A DNA stretch of 64,000 bases from DATAOG01 sp963757395 (GTDB lineage Bacteria > Pseudomonadota > Alphaproteobacteria > Geminicoccales > Geminicoccaceae), in NCBI GenBank assembly GCA_963757395.1, contig CAVWRK010000008.1:62001-126000 (forward strand), read 5' to 3'. The position numbers and the translations under genes were made by a program. Numbering within the stretch: the first letter of the stretch is position 1; every line of letters begins with the position of its first letter. Shown here one piece after another: positions 36,738-46,119 of this stretch. Below the pieces are notes generated by a model. That model saw only the letters and a program-made list of their open reading frames with translations, searched no databases and had not been told where the DNA came from.

Positions 36738-36842
36738 CGTCCGTGGCCTCCTTTCGTTCTCCGGCAGCTCCGAAGATACATCATTCCACGATCAAGGCCA
36801 GAATCCTTGTGTACCGGTTCACAAGGCCAAGCGGATTGTCGG

Positions 36843-38000
36843 TCATGGTGCGGTCGCCGCGACCCCGGCGGTCGGCGGCAGGCGCAGACGGAGCGGCAGC
36901 AGGTCCTCGGCCACCAGCCCCCGGCCGAGCAGATCGTCCGGCAGCACGCCGTCGACCAGAAGGCTGGCGGCGGCCCGCGCCAATGCCGGCGCGGTCTGGA
37001 TGCCGTAGCCGCCCTGGCCGGCGAGCCAGAAGAACCCGGGCACGGTCTCCTCCATGCCGACCACCGGGGTCTGGTCGGCGGCGAAGGTCCGCAGGCCCGC
37101 CCAGCGGCGCGGCACGCGCAGCACCCGAAAGCGGGTGGCGCGCTCGATCCGGTCGACCGCGAGCGCGATGTCGAGCTCCTCCGGCTGCACGTCGCAGGGC
37201 GGCATCGGTGTCGCGTCCGCGGGCGAGCCCAGCAGCAGGCCGGATTCCGGCTTGAAGTAGAACTGCTCGTCGGCGTCGATCACGGCCGGCCAATGGCGGT
37301 CGACCGGGACCGACGGGTCGAACAGGAACGCGGTCCGGCGCTTGGCCACCAGGCCGATCGGCGCGACCCCGGCGAGCGCCGCCAGCTGGTCGGCCCAGGC
37401 GCCGGCGGCATCGACCAGCACCGCCGCCTCGAACGGGCCGGCCCGGGTCTCGACCCGCCAGGGCGCGAAGTCGGTCGCGATCCGGATCACCTTGGCATCG
37501 GTGATCAGCTCGCCCCCGCGGGCGCGAAAACCCTTGAGGTAGGCCTGGTGGATGGCGGCGACGTCGAGATCCATGGCGCTCGGGTCGAAGATGGCGCCGG
37601 CGACGTAGTCGGGGCGCAGCACCGGCAGGCGGGCGAGCAGCGCCCCCTGGTCCAGGCGCTCGAGGCCCCGAACCTCTGGCGCGGTCTCGGCGAGCAGCCG
37701 GTCGAGGGTTGGCGACTGGTCGGCGCGGCCGATGACCAGGGCGCCGCGCGGCGCCAGCACCGCATGCTCGGCGAGGCCGCCCGTCCGGTCGCGATAGAAG
37801 CCGTAGCTCGCCTGCGTGAGCGCGCGGATCACCCGGTTGCCGTAGGCCGGCGCGAACACCGCCGCCGAGCGGCCGGTCGTGTGGTAGCCCGGCTGGGGCT
37901 CGCGCTCGAGCAGGACGACCCGGGCGTAGGGGGTGAGCTCGTAGGCGGCCGAAGCGCCGGCGATGCCGGCACCGATCACCAGAACGTCGCAGGTCTGCAT
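36843..38000 (-). CDS. FAD-dependent oxidoreductase, DAO (glycine/D-amino-acid oxidase) family
   Basis: 385 residues. The N-terminal dinucleotide fold reads DVLVIGAGIAGASAAYELTP, followed by VVLLEREPQPGYHTTGRSAA, the DAO-family flavin loop. The central NAD-like region has AAVLVDAAGAWADQLAALAG, and the C-terminus has WAGLRTFAADQTPVVGMEET and GQGGYGIQTAPALA. Substrates in this family are amino acids, sarcosine or related amines. The wording resembles the glycerol-3-phosphate/D-amino acid group, but the exact substrate is unknown. It is divergent from imuA across 180 bases. Confidence 0.9.
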   Translation of the reverse strand: MQTCDVLVIGAGIAGASAAYELTPYARVVLLEREPQPGYHTTGRSAAVFAPAYGNRVIRALTQASYGFYRDRTGGLAEHAVLAPRGALVIGRADQSPTLDRLLAETAPEVRGLERLDQGALLARLPVLRPDYVAGAIFDPSAMDLDVAAIHQAYLKGFRARGGELITDAKVIRIATDFAPWRVETRAGPFEAAVLVDAAGAWADQLAALAGVAPIGLVAKRRTAFLFDPSVPVDRHWPAVIDADEQFYFKPESGLLLGSPADATPMPPCDVQPEELDIALAVDRIERATRFRVLRVPRRWAGLRTFAADQTPVVGMEETVPGFFWLAGQGGYGIQTAPALARAAASLLVDGVLPDDLLGRGLVAEDLLPLRLRLPPTAGVAATAP

Positions 38001-38130
38001 GGCTCGCTCTTGGGATACTGGCTTTGGAAGGGCTGGCTTTGGAAGGCGGCTGGCGCTCTGGGGGGCGGTGGCGGCGGCGCGAACCTAGCGCAGAACCACG
38101 CCAGCTTGACAGAGGGGACGTCTCATCATA

Positions 38131-38145
38131 GAACAAAACGTGAAC
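38131..38145 (+). promoter_or_regulatory. LexA (SOS) operator, alphaproteobacterial type
   Basis: GAAC-AAAACGT-GAAC is a perfect direct repeat GAAC-N7-GAAC (equivalent to GTTC-N7-GTTC on the other strand), the known alphaproteobacterial LexA box. It lies about 40-50 bases upstream of imuA, in an A-rich stretch likely to hold the promoter. It predicts DNA-damage induction of the imuA-imuB-dnaE2 operon. Some control of the divergent oxidoreductase gene is possible. Confidence 0.88.
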
Positions 38146-38182
38146 AAAAAGAGATCGAACAGCGAACTTATGATGGTTGACC

Positions 38183-38953
38183 GTGCGCCCGACGCCCTCC
38201 TCTGTCAATCCCAAACCGCTGCGCCCCGACCAGCGCCGCCGCCTCGAGCGGCTGCGCGCCGAGCTCGCCCGGCTCGACCGCCCGGCGCCGGACACCGGCG
38301 GGGTGCGGCCGCTCGGGCTCGCCGGGATCGATCGCGCCCTGCCGGGCGGCGGCCTGCCGCGGGGCTGCCTGCACGAGCTCCTTGGCGAGCCCCGCCATGG
38401 CGCGGCGCAGGGCTTTGCCGTGGCGCTGCTCGGCCGGTTGCTGGCCGAGGGCGGCCACGCGGTCTGGATCGGCCCAAGGGACGAGCTGTTCGGACCGGGC
38501 CTGGCCGAGCTGGGTCTGACGCCGGAACGGCTGCTCGTGGTCCGGGCGCGGGCGCGCGATGCCCGCCTCTGGGCGCTCGAGGAGGCGCTGCACAGCCAGG
38601 GCCTGGTCGCCGCGCTGGCCGAGATCGACCGCCTCAGCCTGATCCAGAGCCGCCGGCTGCAGCTCGCGGCCGAGGCCAAGGGGGTGAGCGCCCTGCTGCT
38701 GCGGCCGCTTGCGGCCGGCGCCAGCCCGAGCGTCGCCGCGACCCGCTGGCGGATCGCAGCCCTCGGCAGCCAGGGCGCGAGCCGGCGCGACCTCGGTCCG
38801 CCCCGCTGGCGGGTCGAGCTGGTCCGCTGCCGCGGCGGCCGGACCGGCGCCTGGCAGGTCGAATGGCAGAGCGGAGGTTGGCATGAGATCCCGGATCCTC
38901 TCTCTCTGGCTGCCGACGCTGCCGACCGACCGGTTGCGCAGGCGCAGCGGTAA
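38183..38953 (+). CDS. imuA: ImuA, RecA-like mutasome protein
   Basis: 256 residues, a RecA/SulA-related protein acting with ImuB and DnaE2 in error-prone translesion synthesis. The N-terminus VNPKPLRPDQRRRLERLRAE is helical; then RPLGLAGIDRALPGGGLPRG, CLHELLGE, WIGPRDELFGPGLAELGLTP, and SLIQSRRLQLAAEAKGVSAL, in the ImuA order. Start is GTG 38183 or TTG 38177; no strong ribosome site. It overlaps imuB by 71 bases in a different frame. Confidence 0.9.
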   Translation: MRPTPSSVNPKPLRPDQRRRLERLRAELARLDRPAPDTGGVRPLGLAGIDRALPGGGLPRGCLHELLGEPRHGAAQGFAVALLGRLLAEGGHAVWIGPRDELFGPGLAELGLTPERLLVVRARARDARLWALEEALHSQGLVAALAEIDRLSLIQSRRLQLAAEAKGVSALLLRPLAAGASPSVAATRWRIAALGSQGASRRDLGPPRWRVELVRCRGGRTGAWQVEWQSGGWHEIPDPLSLAADAADRPVAQAQR

Positions 38954-40466
38954 CGGCGAGGCGGCCCTCAGCCCGGGCCGGCCACTCGCCACCTTCGTGA
39001 ACGAGAAGGGGTCGCTCCGGCTCGAGGCGATCGACGCGCGTGCCCGGGAGGCGGGGCTCGCCCCCGGCCTGATGCTGGCCGATGCCCGGGCGCTGGTGCC
39101 GGAGCTCCAGGTCCAGCCGGCCGAGCCCGCGGCCGATGCCAAGCTGCTCGAGGATCTGGCCGCCTGGTGCGAGCGCTACACGCCCCTGGTGGCACTCGAT
39201 CGCAGCCATGCGCAGGACACGGGCGGGGCGCTCTGGCTCGACATCACCGGCTGCGCCCATCTGTTCGGCGGCGAGGCCGAGCTCTGCGCCGACCTGCTGG
39301 TCCGGCTCCGCCGCCAGGGCCTGGCGGCCACGGCCGGGATCGCCGACACCCTCGGCGCCGCCTGGGCCTCTGCCCGCTTCGCCGCGCCCGGGCGCGAGAT
39401 CGTGCCACCCGGAGAGACCCGGGCGGCGCTTGGGCCGCTGCCGGTCGCGGCGCTCCGCCTCGAGCCCGACCTTTGCGCCATGCTCGAGCGCCTCGGCCTC
39501 GCCCGGATCGAGCAGCTCCATCCGCTGCCGCGCGCAGCGCTGACCGCGCGCTTCGGCACGAGCCTGGTGACCCGTCTCGAGCAGGCCCTGGGCGTGCTCG
39601 CCGAGCCGATCTCGCCGCGCACGCCGAGGCCGGCCCATCGGGCTCAGCTGGCGTTCGCCGAGCCGCTCCTCGAAGCTCAAGCGCTGCTCGCGGTCGCCTC
39701 GCGACTGCTCGCGGAACTCTGCACTGGCCTCGAGCTCGCCGGGCTCGGGGCGCGCCGGCTCACTTTCGCCCTCTACCGGGTCGACAACAGCACGGCCTCG
39801 GCCCGGATCGGCACCAGCCGGCCGTGTCGCGAGGTGCGCCAGCTCGCCCGTCTGTTCGCCGAGAAGCTCCAGGAGATCGACCCCGGCTTCGGCATCGAGC
39901 GGGCGATCCTTATGGCCGAGGTGGTCGAGCCCTTGCTGCCCGAGCCGCTCGCCTGGCGCGGCATGGGTGCGGGCGATCTCGACCAGGCGCGCGATCTGGC
40001 GCCGTTGGTCGACCGCCTGAGCAACCGCCTGGGCGGGGGCGCCGTGGCCCAGCTGGTGCCGCAGGCGAGCCATATTCCCGAGCGCGCCCAGCGCCGCGTG
40101 CCGGCGCTCGGTCATCCGAAGCCCGAGCCATTCCCGGAGCGCCGCCTGCACGGCGAGGCGCCGGCGCGGCCCTTGCGCCTGCTCGCCCGGCCCGAGCCGA
40201 TCGAGGCGGTCGCCCCGGTGCCCGACCAGCCGCCGGTGCTGTTCCGCTGGCGCCAGGCACTGCACAAGGTCGCGCGCGTGCGCGGTCCCGAGCGCCTGGC
40301 GCCCGAATGGTGGCGCGCGCCGGAGGCCGATCCCGACGTCCTGACCCGCGATTACTTCGCGGTCGAGGACAGCGAGGGCGGCCGTTTCTGGCTGTTCCGC
40401 GAGGGCCTTTACCTGACCGGCGCCGCCACCCTGCCGCGCTGGTATCTGCACGGCCTGTTCGCTTGA
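38883..40466 (+). CDS. imuB: ImuB, Y-family-polymerase-like protein
   Basis: 527 residues. ImuB is a catalytically inactive Y-family polymerase homologue that bridges DnaE2 to the beta clamp. Seen: ILSLWLPTLPTDRLRRR at the start, GLMLADARALVPELQVQPAE, VALDRSHAQDTGGALWLDIT then GCAHLFGGEAEL (palm), TAGIADTLGAAWASARFAAP, helix-hairpin-like LARIEQLHPLPRAALTARFG, and the C-terminal RDYFAVEDSEGGRFWLFREG. The ATG lies inside imuA. dnaE2 starts 12 bases downstream. Confidence 0.93.
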   Translation: MRSRILSLWLPTLPTDRLRRRSGNGEAALSPGRPLATFVNEKGSLRLEAIDARAREAGLAPGLMLADARALVPELQVQPAEPAADAKLLEDLAAWCERYTPLVALDRSHAQDTGGALWLDITGCAHLFGGEAELCADLLVRLRRQGLAATAGIADTLGAAWASARFAAPGREIVPPGETRAALGPLPVAALRLEPDLCAMLERLGLARIEQLHPLPRAALTARFGTSLVTRLEQALGVLAEPISPRTPRPAHRAQLAFAEPLLEAQALLAVASRLLAELCTGLELAGLGARRLTFALYRVDNSTASARIGTSRPCREVRQLARLFAEKLQEIDPGFGIERAILMAEVVEPLLPEPLAWRGMGAGDLDQARDLAPLVDRLSNRLGGGAVAQLVPQASHIPERAQRRVPALGHPKPEPFPERRLHGEAPARPLRLLARPEPIEAVAPVPDQPPVLFRWRQALHKVARVRGPERLAPEWWRAPEADPDVLTRDYFAVEDSEGGRFWLFREGLYLTGAATLPRWYLHGLFA

Positions 40467-40478
40467 TCCCGTCCAGGC

Positions 40479-43400
40479 ATGACCACCTACGCCGAGCTCC
40501 AGATCACCAGTAATTTTTCTTTTCTGCGGGGCGGCTCGCACCCGGAGGAGCTGGTGCTGCGCGCCCATGAGCTGGGGCTCGAAGCCCTCGCGCTGACCGA
40601 TCGCAACACGCTCGCCGGCGTCGTCCGCGCGCATGTCGCGGCCAGGGAGGTCGGCCTCCGCTTCGTGGTCGGCGCGCGGCTCGACCTCGAGACGCCGCCG
40701 GCGCGCTCGGTGCTCTGCTTCCCGACCGACCGTGCCGCCTATGGCCGGCTGTCCCAGCTGATCTCGCTCGGCCAACGGCGCGTTGAGAAGGGCAGCTGTC
40801 AGCTCGGGCTTGAGGACCTGCTCACCCACGCCGAAGGCCAGATCGTCGTCGCCCTGCCGCCGGAGAGACTGGACGACGGCTTTGCAGCCTTCCTCGAAGA
40901 GTTGCGCTACAGCCTGCCACGCTGCTGTCTCGCCGCGCAGCATCTTTATCGCGGTGACGACGCGGCGCGTATCGAGGCGCTGGCCGAGCTCGCCGCGGCT
41001 GCCCGCACGCCCTTGGTCGCGACTGGCGACGTGCTCTACCACACCCCCGAGCGGCGGCCCTTGCAGGACGTGCTGACCTGCATCCGCGCGCATACGACGA
41101 TCGACCAGGCAGGCTTCCGGCTCGAGGCCAACGCCGAGCGCCACCTCAAGCCGCCGGCCGAGATCCTGCGCCTGTTCGGCCGCTATCACGAGGCGCTCGC
41201 GCGCACCCTCGAGATCGTCGATGCCTGCCGCTTTTCCTTGGATGAGCTGCGCTACGACTACCCGATCGATCCGCCGCCCCCTGGCCTCACCGTCCAGGAG
41301 CACCTCGTGCGATTGACCCGTGAAGGTGCGGCCGAGCGCTATCCCGACGGCATGCCGGCCAGAGTGGAAAAACTCCTCGAGCACGAGCTCCTGCTGATCG
41401 AGGAGCTCGGCTACGCGCCCTATTTCCTGACCGTGCACGACATCGTGCGCTTCGCGCGGGGAAAGAACATCCTCTGCCAGGGCCGGGGCTCGGCCGCCAA
41501 CTCCGCGGTCTGCTACTGCCTCGGCATCACCGCGGTCGACCCCGAACGCTTCGATCTCCTGTTCGAGCGCTTCGTCTCGGCCGAGCGCAAGGAGCCGCCC
41601 GATATCGACGTCGACTTCGAGCACGAGCGGCGCGAGGAGGTGATTCAGTACATTTATGGGAAATACGGGCGCGAGCATGCCGGCATCGCCGCGACCGTGA
41701 TCCACTATCGCTCGCGCAGCGCGATCCGCGAGGTCGGCAAGGCGATGGGGCTCTCCGAGGATGCGGTCGGCGCGCTGGCATCCGGCATCTGGGGCTGGAG
41801 CGAGGGCGGCCTGGACGAAGAGCTCGCGCGCGAGCGCGGCCTCGATCCGACGTCCCCGCGCCTGCGGCTCGCCCTGCAGCTGGCCTCCGAGCTAACCGGC
41901 TTTCCCCGCCATCTCTCGCAGCACGTCGGCGGCTTCGTGCTGACCCGCTCGCGCCTCGATCAGGTGGTGCCGGTGGTCAACGCCGCGATGGCGGAGCGCA
42001 CCTTCGTCGAGTGGGACAAGGACGACCTCGACGCGCTCGGCATCCTCAAGATCGACGTGCTGGCGCTCGGCATGCTGACCTGCATCCGCAAGGCCTTCGA
42101 TCTGCTCGCGCGTCACTACGGCCGCAAGCTGGAGCTGGCCGGCATCCCGGCCGAGGACCCCGCTGTGTATGAGATGCTGAGCCGGGCGGACTCGATCGGC
42201 GTGTTCCAGGTCGAGAGCCGGGCGCAGATGACGATGCTGCCGCGCCTCAAGCCGCGATCTTTTTATGATCTCGTGATCGAGGTCGCGATCGTGCGCCCGG
42301 GGCCGATCCAGGGCGACATGGTCCATCCGTACCTGCGCCGCCGGAGCGGCGAGGAGCGGGTCGAGTATCCCTCGGAAGCGCTCAGAGGCGTGCTCGAGAA
42401 GACGCTCGGCGTGCCGCTCTTCCAGGAGCAGGCGATGCAGATCGCGATCGTCGGCGCGGGCTTCACCGCCAGCGAATCCGATCGGTTGCGCCGCGCCATG
42501 GCGACCTTCAAGCGGGTCGGCACGATCCACACCTTCCGAGCCAAGTTCATCGACGGCATGACCGCTGAACGGCTACGCGCGCGAGTTCGCCGAGCGCTGC
42601 TTCCAGCAGATCGAGGGTTTTGGCACCTACGGTTTTCCCGAGTCCCACGCCGCGAGCTTCGCGCTCCTGGTCTACGTCTCGGCCTGGCTCAAGTGCCATT
42701 TTCCGGACGTGTTCGCCTGCGCGCTGCTCAACAGCCAGCCGATGGGCTTCTACGCGCCCGCCCAGATCGTGCGCGATGCCCGGGACCACGGCGTCCCGGT
42801 GCTGCCGGTCGACGTCAACGCCAGCGACTGGGATTGCACGCTCGAGGTGGCAGCGGTGGCAGCGCCACCGGCCGAGGACCGCAAGGGACGCCCTTTCGCG
42901 CTGCGCCTGGGCTTTCGCCAGGTCAAGGGGCTGAAGGCCGAGGAGATGACGCAGCTGGCCCGGCGCCGGGGCGGGGGCTACCGCGATCTCGCTGAGCTGC
43001 GCCACCGGTCGGGCGTGAGCGCCGGCGCGCTCGACCGCCTGGCGCGCGCCGACGCCTTCACCTCGCTCGCCCTCGACCGGCGCGGCGCGCTCTGGAGCGC
43101 GCTCGGCCTCGAGCGCACCGGCCACGAGCGCGACCTGCCGCCGCTGTTCGCCTGGGCCCGCGACCGAAAGGTCGCCACCACCGATGGCCGGACCGCGCCG
43201 GTTGAGCCAGAGATCGCGCTGCCGCCGATGACGCTGGGCCACGAGGTCGCCGAGGACTACGCCAACCTCCGCCTGTCGCTGCGCGCCCATCCCTTGGCCC
43301 TGCTCCGGCCTTTCCTGCCGCGCCGGACGCTCCGGGCGGCGCAGCTGGCCGGCATCGAGGACGGCCGCTGGGTCGAGGTTGCGGGCCTGACCCTGGTCCG

Positions 43401-43851
43401 CCAGCGCCCGGGCACCGCAAGTGGCGTGATCTTCATCACGCTCGAGGACGAGACCGGGGTTTCCAATCTTGTGGTCTGGCCCCAGGTGTTCGAGCGCTTT
43501 CGCCGGACCGTGCTCGGCGCCCAGCTGCTGGCCGTGCAGGGCAAGGTGCAAAAAGAAGGCCTCGTGATCCACGTGGTCGCCGAGCGCCTGATCGACCGCA
43601 CCGACCTGCTCCGCCGCCTGGCCGAGACCGACGAGGCCTTCAGATCACCGCTTGCCCGCGCCGATCACGCCAAAAACGGCAACCCGCCCGACCCGCGCGA
43701 TCCCCTCTTTCGGCCGCGTGACCTCGACCACCTCCGCTCGCACCCGCACATCTACAAGGGCGTCCTCGAGCCGCCCGAGGCCGGGGCCGCAGCGCGGCCG
43801 GGCCCACTCGATCCCCGCGCCGCCGGCTTCAAATCCCGCAACTTCCGTTAG
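40479..43851 (+). CDS. dnaE2: Error-prone DNA polymerase DnaE2 (ImuC), one frameshift
   Basis: About 1,123 residues after correction. PHP domain start: YAELQITSNFSFLRGGSHPE, LALTDRNTLAGVVRAH. Polymerase core: ILCQGRGSAANSAVCYCLGI, PPDIDVDFEHERREEVIQYI, SIGVFQVESRAQMTMLPRLK, RPGPIQGDMVHPYLRRR. The frame breaks within 42561-42570: DGMTA must join NGYAREFAERCFQQIEGFGT by removing one base. The remainder, with GFPESHAASFALLVYVSAWL and the C-terminal OB fold (GLTLVRQRPGTASGVIFITL), is intact and ends PRAAGFKSRNFR. It is the third gene of the LexA-controlled cassette. Confidence 0.93.
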
Positions 43852-43994
43852 TTCCGACCGCCGATCAAGGCCGCGTGTACCAGAAAACGGCCTCTCGAAA
43901 CCCCATCATCATAGTACCAGGAGAATCAGTCCACTCAACTCGTCGCTAACATGTCTTGCCGATGGCGCACTATTTACTGCGGGTGACGCATAAA

Positions 43995-44024
43995 ATGCGC
44001 CACCATGCGCCGAAAGTGGCGCAT
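43995..44024. repeat. 9-bp inverted repeat
   Basis: ATGCGCCAC (43995-44003) and GTGGCGCAT (44016-44024) form a perfect inverted repeat with a 12-base spacer that itself contains CATGCGCC. Related GGCGCA words lie just upstream. It sits about 145 bases past dnaE2. No U-run follows, so an operator or element end is as likely as a terminator. Confidence 0.5.
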
Positions 44025-44397
44025 CTTTCACTTAGGTAATCCAAGTATTGCGCGAGCCTCCACGTCATCAAGCTCGGATCAATCTGATCAACAATCTCAG
44101 CCCATCGCGGCAACCATCTGTCGTTGCGCCGAAACCAAGAGTTGATAGCGATACGAAATCATGTCGCAAACAGGCAAGAATCAAGCAGGTTGATGGTCCG
44201 TCTCCATGCGACGGTCGCGTCTCGGATGCGTCACTTCCGTGCCATCCGATTACGAACAAAAGGCGAACATCTGCATTCTCGGACAGAAGATGCACAGCGA
44301 CCCCTCTGCGACGAGCGGCTGCGCCCGATGCCGCGCGCGCTACGGCCGGCGGCCGACCAGGCGCTGGCGCGCGGGTGCTGTGCTGGCCTGCGTGAAG

Positions 44398-44419
44398 AAA
44401 GGTTCCTGACACCTTTTCC
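44398..44419. repeat. CTGACACC-type repeat, left copy 1
   Basis: AAAGGTTCCTGACACCTTTT is internally palindromic (AAAGGT...ACCTTT). It is the same word as the right arm of the MITE-like element near 46064-46080. Such words are common beside REP-type and MITE sequences in proteobacteria. Confidence 0.65.
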
Positions 44420-44467
44420 TCAAACGAGCAACCACCCCTTGCCCGATTAAAGAACTCTTTTCCGTGA

Positions 44468-44481
44468 TGACACCTTTTCCG
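44468..44481. repeat. CTGACACC-type repeat, left copy 2
   Basis: TGACACCTTTTCCG, a partial copy in the same orientation, 17 bases before the stop of the DUF1828-like gene. Confidence 0.55.
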
Positions 44482-44498
44482 TGACGTTAAGAAGGCAG

Positions 44499-45264
44499 CT
44501 AAGCCGCAAGCTTTTCGACGAAGTCGTCGGGGCGCGACCAATAAGCAATATCAGACAGGTCGCCGACTAGCTTGAAATCCTCGTCTGCCCACACGTCCGC
44601 AGTGTCATCAAATAGCGAAACAAACTTCAGCGCCTCTGGCCCAATTTGAAGATGGCTCAGGTCGTACCAGGAGGCTAGCACATGCTCGGCAATTCCCTTG
44701 GCAGCGGCTCGACTCCCAGTGGAAAGCACGTACACTAGGGCGCTACGCTCAGGCGTGCGTGTATGAAAATCAGGTCGCCAGATCCGACCGGAACGTCCGG
44801 GGATTTTTCCACCTTGATCAAAGGGTACTTCACGCTCCCCGAGCAAGTCTGCGACCTCGTCAGTGACGCTCTCGATAGCCCGAGTGCGGAACATAAACCA
44901 GAGATCCCCGACCCGCACGGCGGCCAGACCAAGCCGCGTCACCGCCTGGGCTAGTTCCTCGAGCGTTCGGAGACGCAGCATTAGCATCCCACGGAAAAGC
45001 TCCACACCGTGCGTCAAGCAGATGTCTTCGATAAGTCGTTTTGTGTTTTTTGGAGACCGTCGCTCTGAAAGCGACTGCATGCGAAGCCAACGAGGTGTCT
45101 CCCCCAGGTCGCTGAGGGTGGAATTCCCTTTCCCTCCTTCAGGAAAACTCAATAACATCTCCATCTGATACAGAAAGGTGTTCGTATGCGGGTATAGCCA
45201 TCGGAATGTGTGCAACAACAATAATTGACCAATGTGCTTTTTTATTCGTGCATGGCGTGGTCAT
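44499..45264 (-). CDS. DUF1828-like protein, one frameshift
   Basis: About 255 residues if the frame is repaired. The body reads STLSDLGETPRWLRMQSLSE, LIEDICLTHGVELFRG, IESVTDEVADLLGEREVPFD, then GRSGRIWRPDFH, SALVYVLSTGSRAAAKGIAE, HVLASWYDLSHL and FVSLFDDTADVWADEDFKLV. That layout matches the DUF1828 family as I remember it; a profile search would settle it. Upstream, another frame from an ATG at 45264 reads EHLSVSDGDVIEF and stops at once. Removing one T from a TTTT run near 45145 joins EF to PEGGKGNSTLSDLGE. GC is clearly lower than in neighbours, suggesting transfer. Function is unknown. Confidence 0.6.
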
Positions 45265-45269
45265 TAAAA

Positions 45270-45717
45270 TATCTCTAATTGTCAGGAAACTCGGAAGGGC
45301 AGGTATTTTACCGCGATCGTTGATGTCGCTTCGGCACAAAACTGGCGCCACACCGCCACGGGATCTTTCACCAGGGCTGTGATGTCCGTCCGGGACATAC
45401 GCGTCCTTGTCGCAGGACCGTTCATCCCGGCGATGCTTGTGTTCTCCGCCCACATGCTGGCATGAGGGATTGTGGTGATCCTTTCCCATGTCGAGCCCGT
45501 AGATACGGCCCACACCTCTATGAATCAGTACGAAGCTGAGCGCCTTAGCCAAAGAGTTATAGCTTCCGCGGACAAATAGGGGATAGCCGGCGTCGGATGC
45601 TACTTCAGCCCGAAACTCTACAGATGGGGAGTGGTCCTCGTCGTCGCTCCAGGATATGTCTCCTTCGATCGTCTTCGACTCGTCGGCGATGAGCGCTTCG
45701 AACTCGTTCTGGTTCAT
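45270..45717 (-). CDS. DUF6978-like protein, two frameshifts
   Basis: About 148 residues. The ATG at 45717 has GGGGAAGG upstream. MNQNEFEALIADESKTIEGD, ISWSDDEDHSPSVEFRAEV, SDAGYPLFVRGSYNSLAKAL and LIHRGVGRIYGLDMGKDHHN resemble the DUF6978 family from memory. The frame breaks near 45385-45392: KDAYVPD continues in a second frame as DITALVKDPVAVWRQFCAEA. It breaks again near 45322-45330 (INDRGKIPALPSF). The gene ends just before the DUF1828-like gene on the same strand. Paired low-GC genes of unknown function in a repeat-bounded island suggest a transferred two-gene system. The HH...C...H residues could bind metal, which is speculation. Confidence 0.5.
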
Positions 45718-45940
45718 GGCCTTCCCCAGGCAGCAGAGACCACCCAACACCAATAACACGCCTGGGGTTTTCGAGGTAGGTGGGAATTCGCCCTCGGGCC
45801 GCTATTTGGCGCGCGAGCGAGTTGGCGAGCGGTGTCGGGGGGAAAAGGGTGTAGGAATCAATTGCCCGCGATCGCGCTGCCCGAGGCGCGGTGTTCGGTC
45901 GGCGACAGCAATGGGGCCATCCACCTATTGGACGCTCGGG

Positions 45941-45968
45941 GCTAAAGGTGTCAGGCTAAAGGTGTCAG
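45941..45968. repeat. Tandem GCTAAAGGTGTCAG repeat
   Basis: The 14-bp word GCTAAAGGTGTCAG occurs twice in direct tandem (45941-45954 and 45955-45968), immediately before the MITE-like element whose left arm contains the same GGTGTCAG core. Confidence 0.75.
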
Positions 45969-45972
45969 GGGG

Positions 45973-46080
45973 GAAAAGGTGTCAGGAACCAAGTGTCTGT
46001 TTCGGGCGGCCGCGGGGGCGCAGGGTAGAGCCGAAGCCGAACTGGCGGACGGGCCGGGGAAAAGGTTCCTGACACCTTTT
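45973..46080. mobile_element. MITE-like element with 17-bp terminal inverted repeats
   Basis: AAAAGGTGTCAGGAACC (from about 45974 to 45990) and GGTTCCTGACACCTTTT (46064-46080) are perfect inverted repeats enclosing about 73 bases of GC-rich sequence without a gene. Total is about 107 bp. The size and ends suggest a non-autonomous element or REP-type palindrome. No transposase is present in the window. Confidence 0.6.
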
Positions 46081-46085
46081 TCTCT

Positions 46086-46101
46086 CTGACACCTTTTTCT
46101 C
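46086..46101. repeat. CTGACACC-type repeat, rightmost copy
   Basis: CTGACACCTTTTTCTC, same orientation as the right arm of the element, ending 19 bases before the stop of the cyclic-nucleotide-binding gene. Confidence 0.6.
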
Positions 46102-46119
46102 CTGATCGAAACGGCGGCC

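Larger units (their letters stand above)
43852..44498. other. Gene-poor left flank of the accessory island
   Basis: About 650 bases with no credible gene and visibly lower GC than dnaE2. It contains the 9-bp inverted repeat at 43995-44024 and two CTGACACC-type repeats near its right end. Short open frames here lack family likeness and ribosome sites. The change in composition begins right after the dnaE2 stop. Confidence 0.6.
45718..46119. other. Repeat-rich intergenic region
   Basis: About 400 bases upstream of the DUF6978-like gene with no gene. The right half is packed with GGTGTCAG/CTGACACC words (listed separately). The promoter of the two-gene unit should lie near 45720-45780, where AACACCAATAACACGCC-type AT-richer sequence occurs, but no clear -10/-35 is visible. 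Confidence 0.6.

Noticed and set aside
38634..41705. Minus-strand open frame of 1023 codons opposite imuA, imuB and dnaE2
   Set aside because: No recognisable domain; the plus-strand cassette explains the sequence.
44048..44450. Several short open frames (100-160 codons) left of the DUF1828-like gene
   Set aside because: They overlap each other on both strands, lack ribosome sites and show no family likeness.
45145..45155. Phase variation of the DUF1828-like gene through the TTTT run
   Set aside because: A four-base run is too short for typical phase switching, and many similar indels across the window point to sequence error.
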